A stretch of DNA of 64,000 nt, taken from contig NZ_JACBFY010000002.1 of NCBI RefSeq assembly GCF_021401245.1, positions 558,001 through 622,000 of the forward strand, written 5' to 3'. Shown piece by piece: positions 52,655 to 60,672 of this stretch. A model generated the notes under the pieces. It was not told the origin of the DNA. It was given only the letters and a program-made list of their open reading frames with translations, and searched no databases. A program made the translations under genes and the position numbers. The DNA is from Pseudacidovorax sp. NFM-22 (GTDB lineage Bacteria; Pseudomonadota; Gammaproteobacteria; Burkholderiales; Burkholderiaceae_C). Every line of letters begins with the position of its first letter. Positions within the stretch are counted from its first letter, which is position 1.

Positions 52655-53008
52655 ATGCGCGCACCTGCAACCTTCCGCCTGGCCGCCGGCCTGGCACTGG
52701 GCACTGTTCTGGCCACCGGCACCGTGGGCGCCTGGGCCCAATCCGCCTGGAACGGCGGCGGCAGCGAGGCCATCGGCCAGTCCACCGGCATGGCCCCGCT
52801 CAGCTCGACGATGTCGCGCGACGAGGTCAACACCGGCGCCATGGCCGCCGCCCATCCCGTGGGCACCGAGGCCGTCGGCCAATCGACCGTGATGCCCGCC
52901 CTGCTGCAACCGGGCGACGGCAGCCGCGCCCAGGCCGATGCCATTGCCGCCGCGCACCCAGCCGGCACCGAGGCCATCGGCCAGTCGACCTCGCTGCCGC
53001 TCAACTGA
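52655..53008 (+). CDS. Small secreted protein with three internal GTEAIGQST-type repeats
   Basis: 117 aa from the ATG at 52655, preceded by GAGGAGA; an upstream GTG is less likely. The signal peptide (RLAAGLALGTVLATGTVGAW) is cleaved after AWAQ. The mature chain contains GSEAIGQST, GTEAVGQST and GTEAIGQST; the last two follow AAAHPVGTEAVGQST and AAAHPAGTEAIGQST. A preceding SRDEVN or SRAQAD segment makes the unit about 40 residues. The family is unknown. It lies 81 nt after the sensor kinase gene and could be a target of that system. Confidence 0.7.
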   Translation: MRAPATFRLAAGLALGTVLATGTVGAWAQSAWNGGGSEAIGQSTGMAPLSSTMSRDEVNTGAMAAAHPVGTEAVGQSTVMPALLQPGDGSRAQADAIAAAHPAGTEAIGQSTSLPLN

Positions 53009-53106
53009 GCGCCGCTGCGCGCGCCGCCGGTGCCCTGGCGCCGGTCGGAACGCCTGCCCCGTCCGGCCGATTCGCGCCGCGACAGGGGGGTTGATAATCC
53101 GCCCAC

Positions 53107-53138
53107 CGCCCCCAAGCTTTGGGGGCGTTTCCGTTTTT
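53107..53138 (+). terminator. Rho-independent terminator upstream of htpG
   Basis: A perfect 9-bp stem, CGCCCCCAA and TTGGGGGCG with a GCT loop, is followed by TTTCCGTTTTT. It ends transcription from the secreted-protein gene; htpG starts 32 bp later, leaving little room for its promoter. Confidence 0.8.
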
Positions 53139-53169
53139 GGGCGGCATTTCAACCACTTAGCAGCACCAC

Positions 53170-55167
53170 ATGAGCAAGAACACCCATTCCTTCCAGGCCG
53201 AAGTGGCCCAGCTCCTGCACCTGGTCACCCACTCGCTCTACTCCAACAAGGAGATCTTCCTTCGCGAGCTGATCTCCAACGCCTCCGACGCCTGCGACAA
53301 GCTGCGCTTCGAGGCCCTGGACAACGCGGCCCTGTATGAAGACGCGCCCAACCTCGAAGTGCGCGTCGCCTTCGACAAGAAGGCCCGCACCCTGACCATC
53401 ACCGACAACGGCATCGGCCTGTCGCAGCAGGAGGCCATCGACCACCTGGGCACCATCGCCAAGAGCGGCACGCGCGAGTTCATGAGCCGCCTGTCGGGCG
53501 ACCAGAAGGCCGACGCCCAGCTCATCGGCCAGTTTGGCGTGGGCTTCTATTCGGGCTTCATCGTGGCCGACCGCATCGTGGTCGAGTCGCGCCGCGCCGG
53601 CCTGCCCGCCGACCAGGGCGTGCGCTGGAGCAGCACCGGCACCGGCGACTTCGAGGTCGAGACCATCACCCGCGACAAGCGCGGCACCAGCGTGATCCTG
53701 CACCTGCGCGAGGACGCCGACGAGTTCCTCAACGGCTGGAAGCTCAAGCAGGTCATCAGCAAGTACTCGGACCACATCTCCCTGCCCATCCTGATGGAGA
53801 AGGAAGAGTGGAAGGAAGGCGAGGACGACAAGGGCGGCGAGATGGTCGCCACCGGCGAGTGGGAGCCCGTCAACAAGGCCAGCGCCCTGTGGACCCGCAC
53901 CAAGAAGGACGTCACCGAAGAGCAGTACGTCGAGTTCTACAAGAGCATCAGCCACGACTACGAAGCGCCGCTGGCCTGGAGCCACAACCGCGTGGAAGGC
54001 AGCACCGAGTACACGCAGCTGCTGTACATCCCGGCCAAGGCGCCGATGGACCTGTGGAGCCGCGACAACAAGGGCGGCCTCAAGCTGTACGTGAAGCGCG
54101 TGTTCATCATGGACGAGGCCGAGGCGCTGCTGCCCTCGTACCTGCGCTTCGTGAAGGGCGTGATCGACTCCGCCGACCTGCCGCTGAACGTCAGCCGCGA
54201 GCTGCTGCAGGAAAGCCGCGACGTGAAGGCCATCCGCGAAGGCAGCACGAAGCGCGTGCTGTCGATGCTGGAAGACCTGGCCAAGAAGGCCGCCGCTTCT
54301 GCTGCGCCTGCCGCCGAATCGCAAGCCGCCGACGGCGTGACCGACGTGGTCGACAAGAAGGAAGGCGAACCGGCCGACGCTGATGCCGCCAAGGCCAGCG
54401 AGGACGCTGGCAAGTACGCCAAGTTCTATGCCGAGTTCGGCTCGGTGCTCAAGGAAGGCCTGGGCGAGGACTTTGCCAACCGCGACCGCATCGCCAAGCT
54501 GCTGCGTTTTGCCTCGACCACCAGCGATGCCGCCACCGTCTCGCTGGCCGACTACAAGGCGCGCATGAAGGACGGCCAGGAAGCCATCTACTACATCACC
54601 GCCGACACCCTGGCCGCCGCCAAGAACAGCCCGCAGCTCGAAGTCTTCAAGAAGAAGGGCATCGAGGTGCTGCTGATGACCGACCGCGTGGACGAGTGGG
54701 CGCTGTCGTACCTGACCGAGTTCGACGGCACGCCGCTGCAGAGCGTGGCCAAGGGCGCGGTGGACCTGGGCAAGCTGCAGGACGAGACCGAGAAGAAGGC
54801 CGCCGAAGAGGCCGCCGAAGCCTTCAAGCCCGTGCTGGAAAAGCTGAAGGCCTCGCTCAAGGACAAGGCCGAGGATGTGCGCGTGACCACCCGCCTGGTC
54901 GACTCGCCCGCCTGCCTGGTCGTGCAGGAACACGGCATGAGCACGCAACTGGCCCGCATGCTCAAGCAGGCCGGCCAGAAGGCCCCCGAGGTCAAGCCCG
55001 TGCTGGAAGTGAACGCCGAGCACCCGCTGGTCAAGAAGCTGGAGCGCGACGAGGCGCACTTCGATGATCTGGCGAACATCCTGTTCGACCAGGCGCTGCT
55101 GGCCGAGGGGGGGTTGCCGGAGGATCCGGCGGCTTATGTGCGAAGGGTGAATGCGTTGTTGGTTTGA
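53170..55167 (+). CDS. htpG: Molecular chaperone HtpG (Hsp90)
   Basis: 665 aa. The GHKL ATPase motifs are [38 protein letters not shown] and [18 protein letters not shown]. The middle-domain catalytic Arg region [18 protein letters not shown] is present. An Ala/Asp/Glu-rich insert near residues 375-415 (starting [12 protein letters not shown]) makes it about 40 residues longer than the E. coli protein. It refolds client proteins under stress. The next gene converges beyond a strong terminator. Confidence 0.96.
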   Translation: MSKNTHSFQAEVAQLLHLVTHSLYSNKEIFLRELISNASDACDKLRFEALDNAALYEDAPNLEVRVAFDKKARTLTITDNGIGLSQQEAIDHLGTIAKSGTREFMSRLSGDQKADAQLIGQFGVGFYSGFIVADRIVVESRRAGLPADQGVRWSSTGTGDFEVETITRDKRGTSVILHLREDADEFLNGWKLKQVISKYSDHISLPILMEKEEWKEGEDDKGGEMVATGEWEPVNKASALWTRTKKDVTEEQYVEFYKSISHDYEAPLAWSHNRVEGSTEYTQLLYIPAKAPMDLWSRDNKGGLKLYVKRVFIMDEAEALLPSYLRFVKGVIDSADLPLNVSRELLQESRDVKAIREGSTKRVLSMLEDLAKKAAASAAPAAESQAADGVTDVVDKKEGEPADADAAKASEDAGKYAKFYAEFGSVLKEGLGEDFANRDRIAKLLRFASTTSDAATVSLADYKARMKDGQEAIYYITADTLAAAKNSPQLEVFKKKGIEVLLMTDRVDEWALSYLTEFDGTPLQSVAKGAVDLGKLQDETEKKAAEEAAEAFKPVLEKLKASLKDKAEDVRVTTRLVDSPACLVVQEHGMSTQLARMLKQAGQKAPEVKPVLEVNAEHPLVKKLERDEAHFDDLANILFDQALLAEGGLPEDPAAYVRRVNALLV

Positions 55168-55188
55168 GGCTGTCTCGTATTGCTTCAT

Positions 55189-55215
55189 AAAAAGAGCGCC
55201 TGAGGCGCTCTTTTT
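55189..55215. terminator. Strong bidirectional terminator after htpG
   Basis: AAAAAGAGCGCC and GGCGCTCTTTTT with a TGA loop form a perfect 12-bp stem with flanking A and T runs, between htpG and the convergent ImmA/IrrE gene. Confidence 0.93.
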
Positions 55216-55256
55216 ATTCTTCGAACAATTAAAGCCACGTCAATTTTCAACGTCCA

Positions 55257-56483
55257 CTAACCGCGCCGGCCTCGCTTAAAAGCGAGAATTTCAGCAACTC
55301 GCACGGAAGCGATGGATTCAACTGCCGACGATGGAGCCGTTCGGCTGGTCCTTAAAGTTGCCAGCTCAACGACTTGCGCCGGGTTAGAAAAATAAGTGTG
55401 ATCGAGACCACAAAGCTGGACTACATCGTTCGCGGACAAGCCCAAAAACGGGGAAACTCGGTCTAAAGGCACAATACCTTCCCGTACTAGCAAGTCCACG
55501 GTCCTCTTTAACAACCGAGGCTTCTCCGGTGCCCAGCCATCGTCGCCCGGCTCCGCCTTTACACCCCAACGAGCTGAGCGGCGCTTGAACAGCGTAAGTT
55601 TTTCATCGTCGTCGAGAAGCCCCAGGAAGTGCAGCCGCATTAGCATTGCACCAACTGATACGCCCCAGCGCTGCTTCAGAATCAAAAGATTATCGAGATT
55701 AATCGGTATACGGACGTCGCTCGCAAACGTTTGGGCAGGAAGCAAGAGTGCACCGGCAAATTGGTGTGCTTGCCGCTCCATGAGTTTGTAGCGCACTTTG
55801 TCTTCGGGTTTCTGCTCCATCCGCTTGTGCAGGATAAGATGCCCGATCTCATGTGCCAAATCAAATCGGCTGCGAAATCCATTCGCCTTATCGGCAGCGA
55901 GATGAATAAGTGGCCGTCCTTCTAGCTCCGCGCTCCAGCTAGATAAGCCCTCCACTACGGCAACTTCCGTTTCTTCACGAAATACGATGATCCCAGCGCC
56001 CTCTGCGGCAAGCATGAGATCCTGAATCGGTGCACGTCCGAGTTGCCATAGTTCACGACACTCTTCCGCAGCAGCCTCGATATCTGATTTGCGAATCTGC
56101 TCCGGCTCGGTGAAGCTACGCTCTGGCAAATTCAATTCAGGGTAGTCCACATGCTCGGACAGAAGCGCCGCCACCTCCTGTCCCCATTCTGTCCGCGCGC
56201 GCAACTTCGCGAGACCAGCCTTAAGTGCTGCCGAATTTTTCCTATAGAGTGGACTGGTAATTGATTTTAAGATTGGCCGCGTCAACCACTCCGGGTGCAG
56301 GTTAAGAACACTAGCGAGCCGCTCGAACGTCTCAGCCTCGGGCGATTGATCGCCTTTGCACCACTTTGTGACTGTGGACGCGCTTACGCCTACCAGACTT
56401 GCCAATTGCCCTTTGGTCAAATTTCTGGCAGAAAGAGCCTGCTCCAATCTCGCAGGCTGGAGATCACGGATTCCCGCTGTCAT
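55257..56483 (-). CDS. XRE helix-turn-helix plus ImmA/IrrE metallopeptidase fusion protein
   Basis: 408 aa from the ATG at 56483. An XRE helix-turn-helix occupies about residues 12-65 (LTKGQLASLVGVSASTVTKW). The ImmA/IrrE zinc protease domain has FDLAHEIGHLILHK (HEIGH at 211-215) and the third ligand region LMERQAHQFAGALLLP with Glu237. A C-terminal part of about 130 residues has no known domain. ImmA/IrrE proteases cleave repressors in phage, mobile-element and toxin-antitoxin settings. It overlaps its upstream partner by 20 nt and is visibly less GC-rich than its surroundings, suggesting acquisition. Confidence 0.9.
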   Translation of the reverse strand: MTAGIRDLQPARLEQALSARNLTKGQLASLVGVSASTVTKWCKGDQSPEAETFERLASVLNLHPEWLTRPILKSITSPLYRKNSAALKAGLAKLRARTEWGQEVAALLSEHVDYPELNLPERSFTEPEQIRKSDIEAAAEECRELWQLGRAPIQDLMLAAEGAGIIVFREETEVAVVEGLSSWSAELEGRPLIHLAADKANGFRSRFDLAHEIGHLILHKRMEQKPEDKVRYKLMERQAHQFAGALLLPAQTFASDVRIPINLDNLLILKQRWGVSVGAMLMRLHFLGLLDDDEKLTLFKRRSARWGVKAEPGDDGWAPEKPRLLKRTVDLLVREGIVPLDRVSPFLGLSANDVVQLCGLDHTYFSNPAQVVELATLRTSRTAPSSAVESIASVRVAEILAFKRGRRG

Positions 56484-57159
56484 CTTCGGTTCCCGTTTTC
56501 TTCTTTCGTGTAGTCGTTTTGAGTTTTGGCATTGCCTTATCAGCTTGACCGCTGGGCAAGCCACGGTCGTACACTTTCAAAAATTCCTTCATGGTTTTCA
56601 AATACAACCATGAATCCAAAGTAGGCGATGGCAAAGCGACCATGCAGTGCGTCAGTTGCGCCAAGCCGTTTTCATCTTGACCATCCATCACTCCCAAGAC
56701 AAACAAAGTTGCCGCAGCGATATCTTGGGGCTCGGCGAACAAGTCAGCTTGGACGTATTTACGTTGAATTTGTTCGTTCAGTTCCGCCAACGACGCGCGG
56801 GTAGAGCTACGTCGCAAATTAGTCCATTTATGGCCAGGAACGTTCAACCGACTAATATTGAAGATGCCGAGGCGTCCAACAACCAAGCCCGTGCTGCGGA
56901 GGGGAGCAGGCTTTGCTCCATGAGCTTCGAGGGCCTCATGGAAAGTCTCGTTGTTGTAGAAGTGCTTGATTGACCCGACGGCCGAGCGCTTGTGCCCTCG
57001 AGCAAACTCACCCGCGCGCAGACGGGCCTTTCTGTCCCCGTCGAAGTAGGCGTCCTCAAACGCCATGAACGCATCTCGCGGTACATGTCGTGCGATGAGT
57101 TTTTCCAGAGCTTTCTGACTCTTGGTGTGATGCAGGCCCATACGCCGAATCGCTTCCAT
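56464..57159 (-). CDS. Unknown protein paired with the ImmA/IrrE protease
   Basis: 231 aa, soluble, no signal. Segments include a basic start (MEAIRRMGLHHTKSQKALEK), a middle with EDAYFDGDRKARLRAGEF and a Lys/Arg-rich tail (KLKTTTRKKKTGTEDD). I recognise no family. The 3' end overlaps the protease gene by 20 nt, so the two are one transcription and translation unit; by analogy with ImmA/IrrE loci it may be the substrate or toxin the protease controls. GC content is low for this genome, as in its partner. Confidence 0.75.
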   Translation of the reverse strand: MEAIRRMGLHHTKSQKALEKLIARHVPRDAFMAFEDAYFDGDRKARLRAGEFARGHKRSAVGSIKHFYNNETFHEALEAHGAKPAPLRSTGLVVGRLGIFNISRLNVPGHKWTNLRRSSTRASLAELNEQIQRKYVQADLFAEPQDIAAATLFVLGVMDGQDENGLAQLTHCMVALPSPTLDSWLYLKTMKEFLKVYDRGLPSGQADKAMPKLKTTTRKKKTGTEDDSGNP

Positions 57160-57300
57160 CTGATTGCGTCAGACCCGAATCTACCATCAAAAAGTTTCGT
57201 GTCGAGCACATCTAAAGACCTTTTCTGTCGGTCAGTCGTGTAACGACCGCTGGCCGGCCTAATGAAGCAGGGAAACTGCCTATGCGGCCCGTCACCCAGC

Positions 57301-57578
57301 CTTCCCTGGCCTCCACGGAATCATCCCCAGCATGTGGTCCGCTACGCCCCCATCCACCGTCAGCGCCTGCCAAGTCACATAGGCGGCACCGGGGCTGGTG
57401 ATCAAGGCGCCCACATCTTCGGCGGTGCCGATGCAGCCCAGGGCACCAAGGCGCGGCGGGCCTGGTGGGTGGCGTCGTCCCTGTAGACGGCCTCGGTCAG
57501 CGGGGTGCGGATCATGCCGGGGCAGACGGCGTCGACGCGGATGCCGTCGGCCGCCAATTCCTGCGCCAGCTGGCGGCA
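57301..57578 (-). pseudogene. Decayed duplicate of the 3' end of the SDR gene
   Basis: The segment aligns by eye, in the same orientation, with 60682-60969, the C-terminal third of the intact SDR gene. It retains codons for SPGAAYVTWQALTVDGGVAD and HMLGMIPWRPGK, but several indels break the frame and no 5' part exists. It therefore cannot encode a working enzyme. Together with the intact copy it brackets a HipBA module and a T6SS cassette. The 130 bp between it and the preceding gene show nothing else. Confidence 0.85.
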
Positions 57579-57612
57579 AAGGAAGCTCCATATCCCAACA
57601 TTGGCGCCTGAT

Positions 57613-57628
57613 GTCAGCTATAACTGAC
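57613..57628. promoter_or_regulatory. HipB operator, copy 1 (module 2)
   Basis: GTCAGCTATAACTGAC, arms GTCAG and CTGAC around 6 nt. It covers TATAAC, a good -10 candidate. A related site lies 40 bp further on, at 57653-57668. Confidence 0.7.
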
Positions 57629-57652
57629 GAAATTGGGGTTCAATCCTATGAT

Positions 57653-57668
57653 GCCAGTTATGACTGAC
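57653..57668. promoter_or_regulatory. HipB operator, copy 2, overlapping the start codon (module 2)
   Basis: GCCAGTTATGACTGAC differs slightly from copy 1, with one arm imperfect. The ATG at 57660 lies in its centre, so a bound repressor would occupy the start of the gene. Confidence 0.6.
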
Positions 57669-57929
57669 AAAATCAGACTACCTGACGAACTTGGACGCCA
57701 GCTGCGCACACACCGCGAAGCGCTCGGCATGAACAAGTCCGAACTTGCCGAAAAGGCGGGCAAGGTTCGCGAAGTCATCTACCGGCTCGAAGCGGGCGAA
57801 GACTCCACGGTGTCCTCCCTTCTGGCCGTGTTGGGCGCACTCGGTCTGGCACTGCGGCTGGAACGGTCCGGGCTGCCCTCTGCCGGGGAAGTCGCAGCGC
57901 GATTCCAGGACGACGACGATGCTCCCTGA
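57660..57929 (+). CDS. hipB: HipB-family antitoxin, XRE-type (module 2)
   Basis: 89 aa from the ATG at 57660; in-frame ATGs at 57648 and 57651 are alternatives. The helix-turn-helix is EALGMNKSELAEKAGKVREV, then IYRLEAGEDSTVSSLLAVLG; the C-terminal DDDDAP tail is acidic. It overlaps hipA by 11 nt. Two dyads around the promoter and start codon indicate autorepression. It is more distantly related to the hipB at 49952 than a recent copy would be. Confidence 0.85.
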   Translation: MTDKIRLPDELGRQLRTHREALGMNKSELAEKAGKVREVIYRLEAGEDSTVSSLLAVLGALGLALRLERSGLPSAGEVAARFQDDDDAP

Positions 57930-59151
57930 AAAGATTCGCCTGCTGGACGTCTCCATCGGAGAAGCTGTCCACGCAGGACATTTGCTGCGGACGTCGACGT
58001 ACGAGTTTCGCTACCTGTCGCCGGAGCCGGAGCAGCCAACCGTGGCCCTGCTGATGCCGCCCAGCGAGCGCCTCACCTGGCAGGACGGCGACCTGTTTCC
58101 GCCCATGGATCAGAACCTTCCCGAAGGCGACTTGTTCATGAGGATCCGCGCGCTGTTTCCCAAGCAGCCCATGACGCCCATGCACATGCTGGCGCTGGTC
58201 GGGCGCAACGGAATTGGGCGGCTCGGGTACAGCCTGCCGGATCAGGCTCAGCCCGCTTTGCCACGCACGCTGAGCAAGCAAGAACTGCTGCGCACCCAGT
58301 ACACGCCAGAGGTGTTCAGCGAGCTGGTGGCAGCCTACCTGAGCACGGGCGCGGGCATTGCAGGCATGCAGCCCAAGATCATGGTGCCGGACCGGCCGAC
58401 CGTGCCCATCCCATCGCTCATCGTCAAGGCGGCGAGTCCTGCCTACCCCGGATTGGCAGCCAATGAATATCTTTGCCTGACCGCTGCGCGGCGCGCCGGC
58501 ATCGATGTGCCGTCGTTTGCTTTGTCCGACGACGGGCAGATGCTGGTCCTGGACCGCTTCGACCTGGTCGTCCACGCGGAGGGCCCCGTGGAGCGGCTCG
58601 GCTTCGAGGACATTGCGGCGCTGGCGGGGCTGCGCGTGCGCGACGTTCTGTCGGACCGCAAGTACCAGGGCAGCTACCAGCGGGTCGCCGAGTTGCTGCG
58701 CCAGGTCCAGCTTCACAGCAGCAACCTGCATCGCTTCTTCGAGCAGGTGGCTTTTTCCATCATGGTCCGCAACGGCGACGCGCACCTCAAGAACTTCGGG
58801 TTGCTCTATCGCTCCCGCGAAGAGATGTGGCTGGCGCCCATGTTCGATGTCGTCACGACCTCCATCTACAAGTACGCCCGCTCGCCGGGTGGACCGGAGT
58901 TGGAGGACCGCACCCTTGCGCTGAAGCTGTTTGCGGGCAAGCACCAGACCAAGGCGTATCCGACGACCGATGAGTTGGTGGACTTTGGCCGCCGGGTATG
59001 CGGTGTTGCGCAGCCCGCCGAAGTGTTGGTCCGGATCGCAGAGGCCATGCGCGCGACGCTGGAAGAGGCCAAGGGCGACACGCGCGTGACGGCGGCGCTG
59101 CACAAGCAACTGGCGCAGGCTTGGGAAGAAGGACTCGCGTGCGCCCGATAA
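57919..59151 (+). CDS. hipA: HipA-family serine/threonine kinase toxin (module 2)
   Basis: 410 aa. The Gly-rich GAGIAGMQPKIMV (about 144-156), the kinase loop MVRNGDAHLKNFGLLY with Asp287 and the metal-binding Asp310 in APMFDVVTT are all present. It differs clearly from the HipA at 48697 and belongs to another branch. It overlaps hipB by 11 nt, as expected for coupled translation. It lies inside the segment bracketed by SDR repeats, so it may help keep that segment in the genome. Confidence 0.9.
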   Translation: MLPEKIRLLDVSIGEAVHAGHLLRTSTYEFRYLSPEPEQPTVALLMPPSERLTWQDGDLFPPMDQNLPEGDLFMRIRALFPKQPMTPMHMLALVGRNGIGRLGYSLPDQAQPALPRTLSKQELLRTQYTPEVFSELVAAYLSTGAGIAGMQPKIMVPDRPTVPIPSLIVKAASPAYPGLAANEYLCLTAARRAGIDVPSFALSDDGQMLVLDRFDLVVHAEGPVERLGFEDIAALAGLRVRDVLSDRKYQGSYQRVAELLRQVQLHSSNLHRFFEQVAFSIMVRNGDAHLKNFGLLYRSREEMWLAPMFDVVTTSIYKYARSPGGPELEDRTLALKLFAGKHQTKAYPTTDELVDFGRRVCGVAQPAEVLVRIAEAMRATLEEAKGDTRVTAALHKQLAQAWEEGLACAR

Positions 59152-59342
59152 ACGCGGCGCGCCTTCGCCGGTGCCGTCGCGCTGGACGGGCCTCAGCGCG
59201 CGCTGCTAGGAGTCGGCGCAGCCACTCGGTGCCCTCCCGCCCTTACCGCACCGAATTCGACAGCATCACTCCAGTTTTTTCCGGAAATATTTAACGCCCA
59301 AACTCTCTGGCGTTTTTGGTATGCCCTTTCTGATGAAAAGCA

Positions 59343-59852
59343 ATGCAGAGAATAGGCCCCAGCATGCCTATCAACTGCAAATTCAAACTGGACAAACGTG
59401 AACTGTCTTCACTGCGATGCGAAGGCGTCGGCGAGTTCGCCGCGTTTTCGGGCAGGGACGGAATTTCAAAAAACAATCCGGACTACTCCGACCGGGCAGG
59501 CGTGGGTCCCCTCCCAGTAGGAAGGTATTACATCGTTGACAGAGGCAGCGGGGGGTTCTTCTCCAGGCTCTACACATCCGCCGTCGACTGGGTCAACGAC
59601 AACGACCATTCCATGTGGTTCGCCTTGTACCGGGACGATGGAAAGGTCGACGACGAAACTTTTGTGAATGGTGTCCGCAGGGGAAATTTCAGACTACACC
59701 CGCATGGCCGTCTGAATATCAGCGAGGGGTGCATCACACTTTCCGACAAAGCTGCGTTCATCCGGCTGCGCAAGAGCCTGCTTGCGACCGTCCGCATGCC
59801 GATATCCGGCGGAACGGGTTTCGCGTACGGCGTTGTCGAGGTGACCGAATGA
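59343..59852 (+). CDS. DUF2778 L,D-transpeptidase-like protein, probable T6SS effector (Tlde1-like)
   Basis: 169 aa from the ATG at 59343; an ATG at 59364 is an alternative. A beta-rich domain contains GVGPLPVGRYYIVDRGSGG and the active-site motif FRLHPHGRLNISEGCITL with His119/His121 and Cys130, the His...Cys layout of L,D-transpeptidases. DUF2778 proteins such as Salmonella Tlde1 are delivered by T6SS and attack peptidoglycan tetrapeptides. It has no signal peptide, as expected for T6SS cargo. It overlaps a small membrane-protein gene and is followed by hcp. GC is low for this genome. Confidence 0.85.
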   Translation: MQRIGPSMPINCKFKLDKRELSSLRCEGVGEFAAFSGRDGISKNNPDYSDRAGVGPLPVGRYYIVDRGSGGFFSRLYTSAVDWVNDNDHSMWFALYRDDGKVDDETFVNGVRRGNFRLHPHGRLNISEGCITLSDKAAFIRLRKSLLATVRMPISGGTGFAYGVVEVTE

Positions 59853-60136
59853 AGATCTTGGCCCGCGCAGCCGTGCGTGCGTTATTGGCCGCTCTGCTTT
59901 TCATTTGCGCATGGCCAGCGGGCGTCCTCGCCAGCGCATGGTTGATTTATCGATCAGACAGCACCTTTTACGGTTGGCTGCGAATCGTGGAATGGCTGGA
60001 CATTTTCGGACTGATGCACTATATCGGCGTGGAAGAGATGGAATTCACGGTGATCAATTCACTGGTCATTCTCTGGCTTCCTGTTTCGGTGTACCTCGCC
60101 TTCCGGTTTTACGGCTGGCTTGAAAAATTTCGCTAA
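59849..60136 (+). CDS. Small membrane protein, candidate immunity protein of the DUF2778 effector
   Basis: 95 aa. Two hydrophobic segments: about residues 8-34 (LLAALLFICAWPAGVLASAW) and 66-86 (FTVINSLVILWLPVSVYLAF), with about 30 residues between that would face the periplasm. The ATGA overlap with the effector gene and the position before hcp are those expected of an immunity gene. The first segment could instead be an uncleaved signal anchor. No family recognised; function is inferred from position. Confidence 0.7.
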   Translation: MKILARAAVRALLAALLFICAWPAGVLASAWLIYRSDSTFYGWLRIVEWLDIFGLMHYIGVEEMEFTVINSLVILWLPVSVYLAFRFYGWLEKFR

Positions 60137-60153
60137 ACCCAAAGGAAAAATCA

Positions 60154-60630
60154 ATGGCCTCGGATATCTTCCTGAAAATAGACGGCATCACCGGTGAATC
60201 GCAGGACTCCAAGCATCTCGGAGAAATAGACATCACGTCGTGGAGCTGGGCGGTTCATCAAGAGGGACGAATGATGAGCGGCTCGGGTGGCGGGGCGCCA
60301 AAAGCGACGGCCCATGACATGGAGCTGATCCACAACATTGATCGAGCGTCCCCTGGGCTGATGACGGCCTGCTTTGCCGGCCGGCGGTTCGCCCAAGCCG
60401 TCTTGACGCTCAGAAAGGCAGGGGGCCTTCCACTCGACTTCATGAAAATCACGCTTTCCGACGTACTCATCACCAAGGTGAGCCCATGCGGCGGCGGTGG
60501 CGGTCATTTCGAACAAATCCACCTGTCCTTTGCCAAGATCAGGCAGGAATCCCTGATGCAGAATGCATCCGGAGGCAGCGCAGGGAGCGTCGTCGGCAGC
60601 TTCGATATCAAGAACAACGCGGTGGCGTGA
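60154..60630 (+). CDS. hcp: Hcp-family type VI secretion tube protein
   Basis: 158 aa. The start MASDIFLKIDGITGESQDSK and EIDITSWSWAVHQEG are characteristic of Hcp, as are the mid-protein DFMKITLSDVLITKVSP and final SFDIKNNAVA. Hcp hexamers stack into the T6SS tube and can carry small effectors in their lumen. No other T6SS structural gene is in the window, so this is an orphan hcp that relies on an apparatus encoded elsewhere. It is 17 nt after the immunity candidate, in one unit with effector and immunity. Confidence 0.9.
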   Translation: MASDIFLKIDGITGESQDSKHLGEIDITSWSWAVHQEGRMMSGSGGGAPKATAHDMELIHNIDRASPGLMTACFAGRRFAQAVLTLRKAGGLPLDFMKITLSDVLITKVSPCGGGGGHFEQIHLSFAKIRQESLMQNASGGSAGSVVGSFDIKNNAVA

Positions 60631-60672
60631 CGCGATGGCCATGGCATTCGCAGCCCCTGCTCAGCCGCCGTA

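Noticed and set aside
53149-55188. A 679-codon frame antisense to all of htpG
   Set aside because: Shadow frame: its repetitive Leu/Val/Gly/Ala composition mirrors the htpG codon pattern, and it lacks any recognisable motif.
57292-57591. A separate 99-aa gene upstream of hipB
   Set aside because: The sequence is a decayed duplicate of the SDR 3' end; the frame is broken by indels and it has no plausible start.
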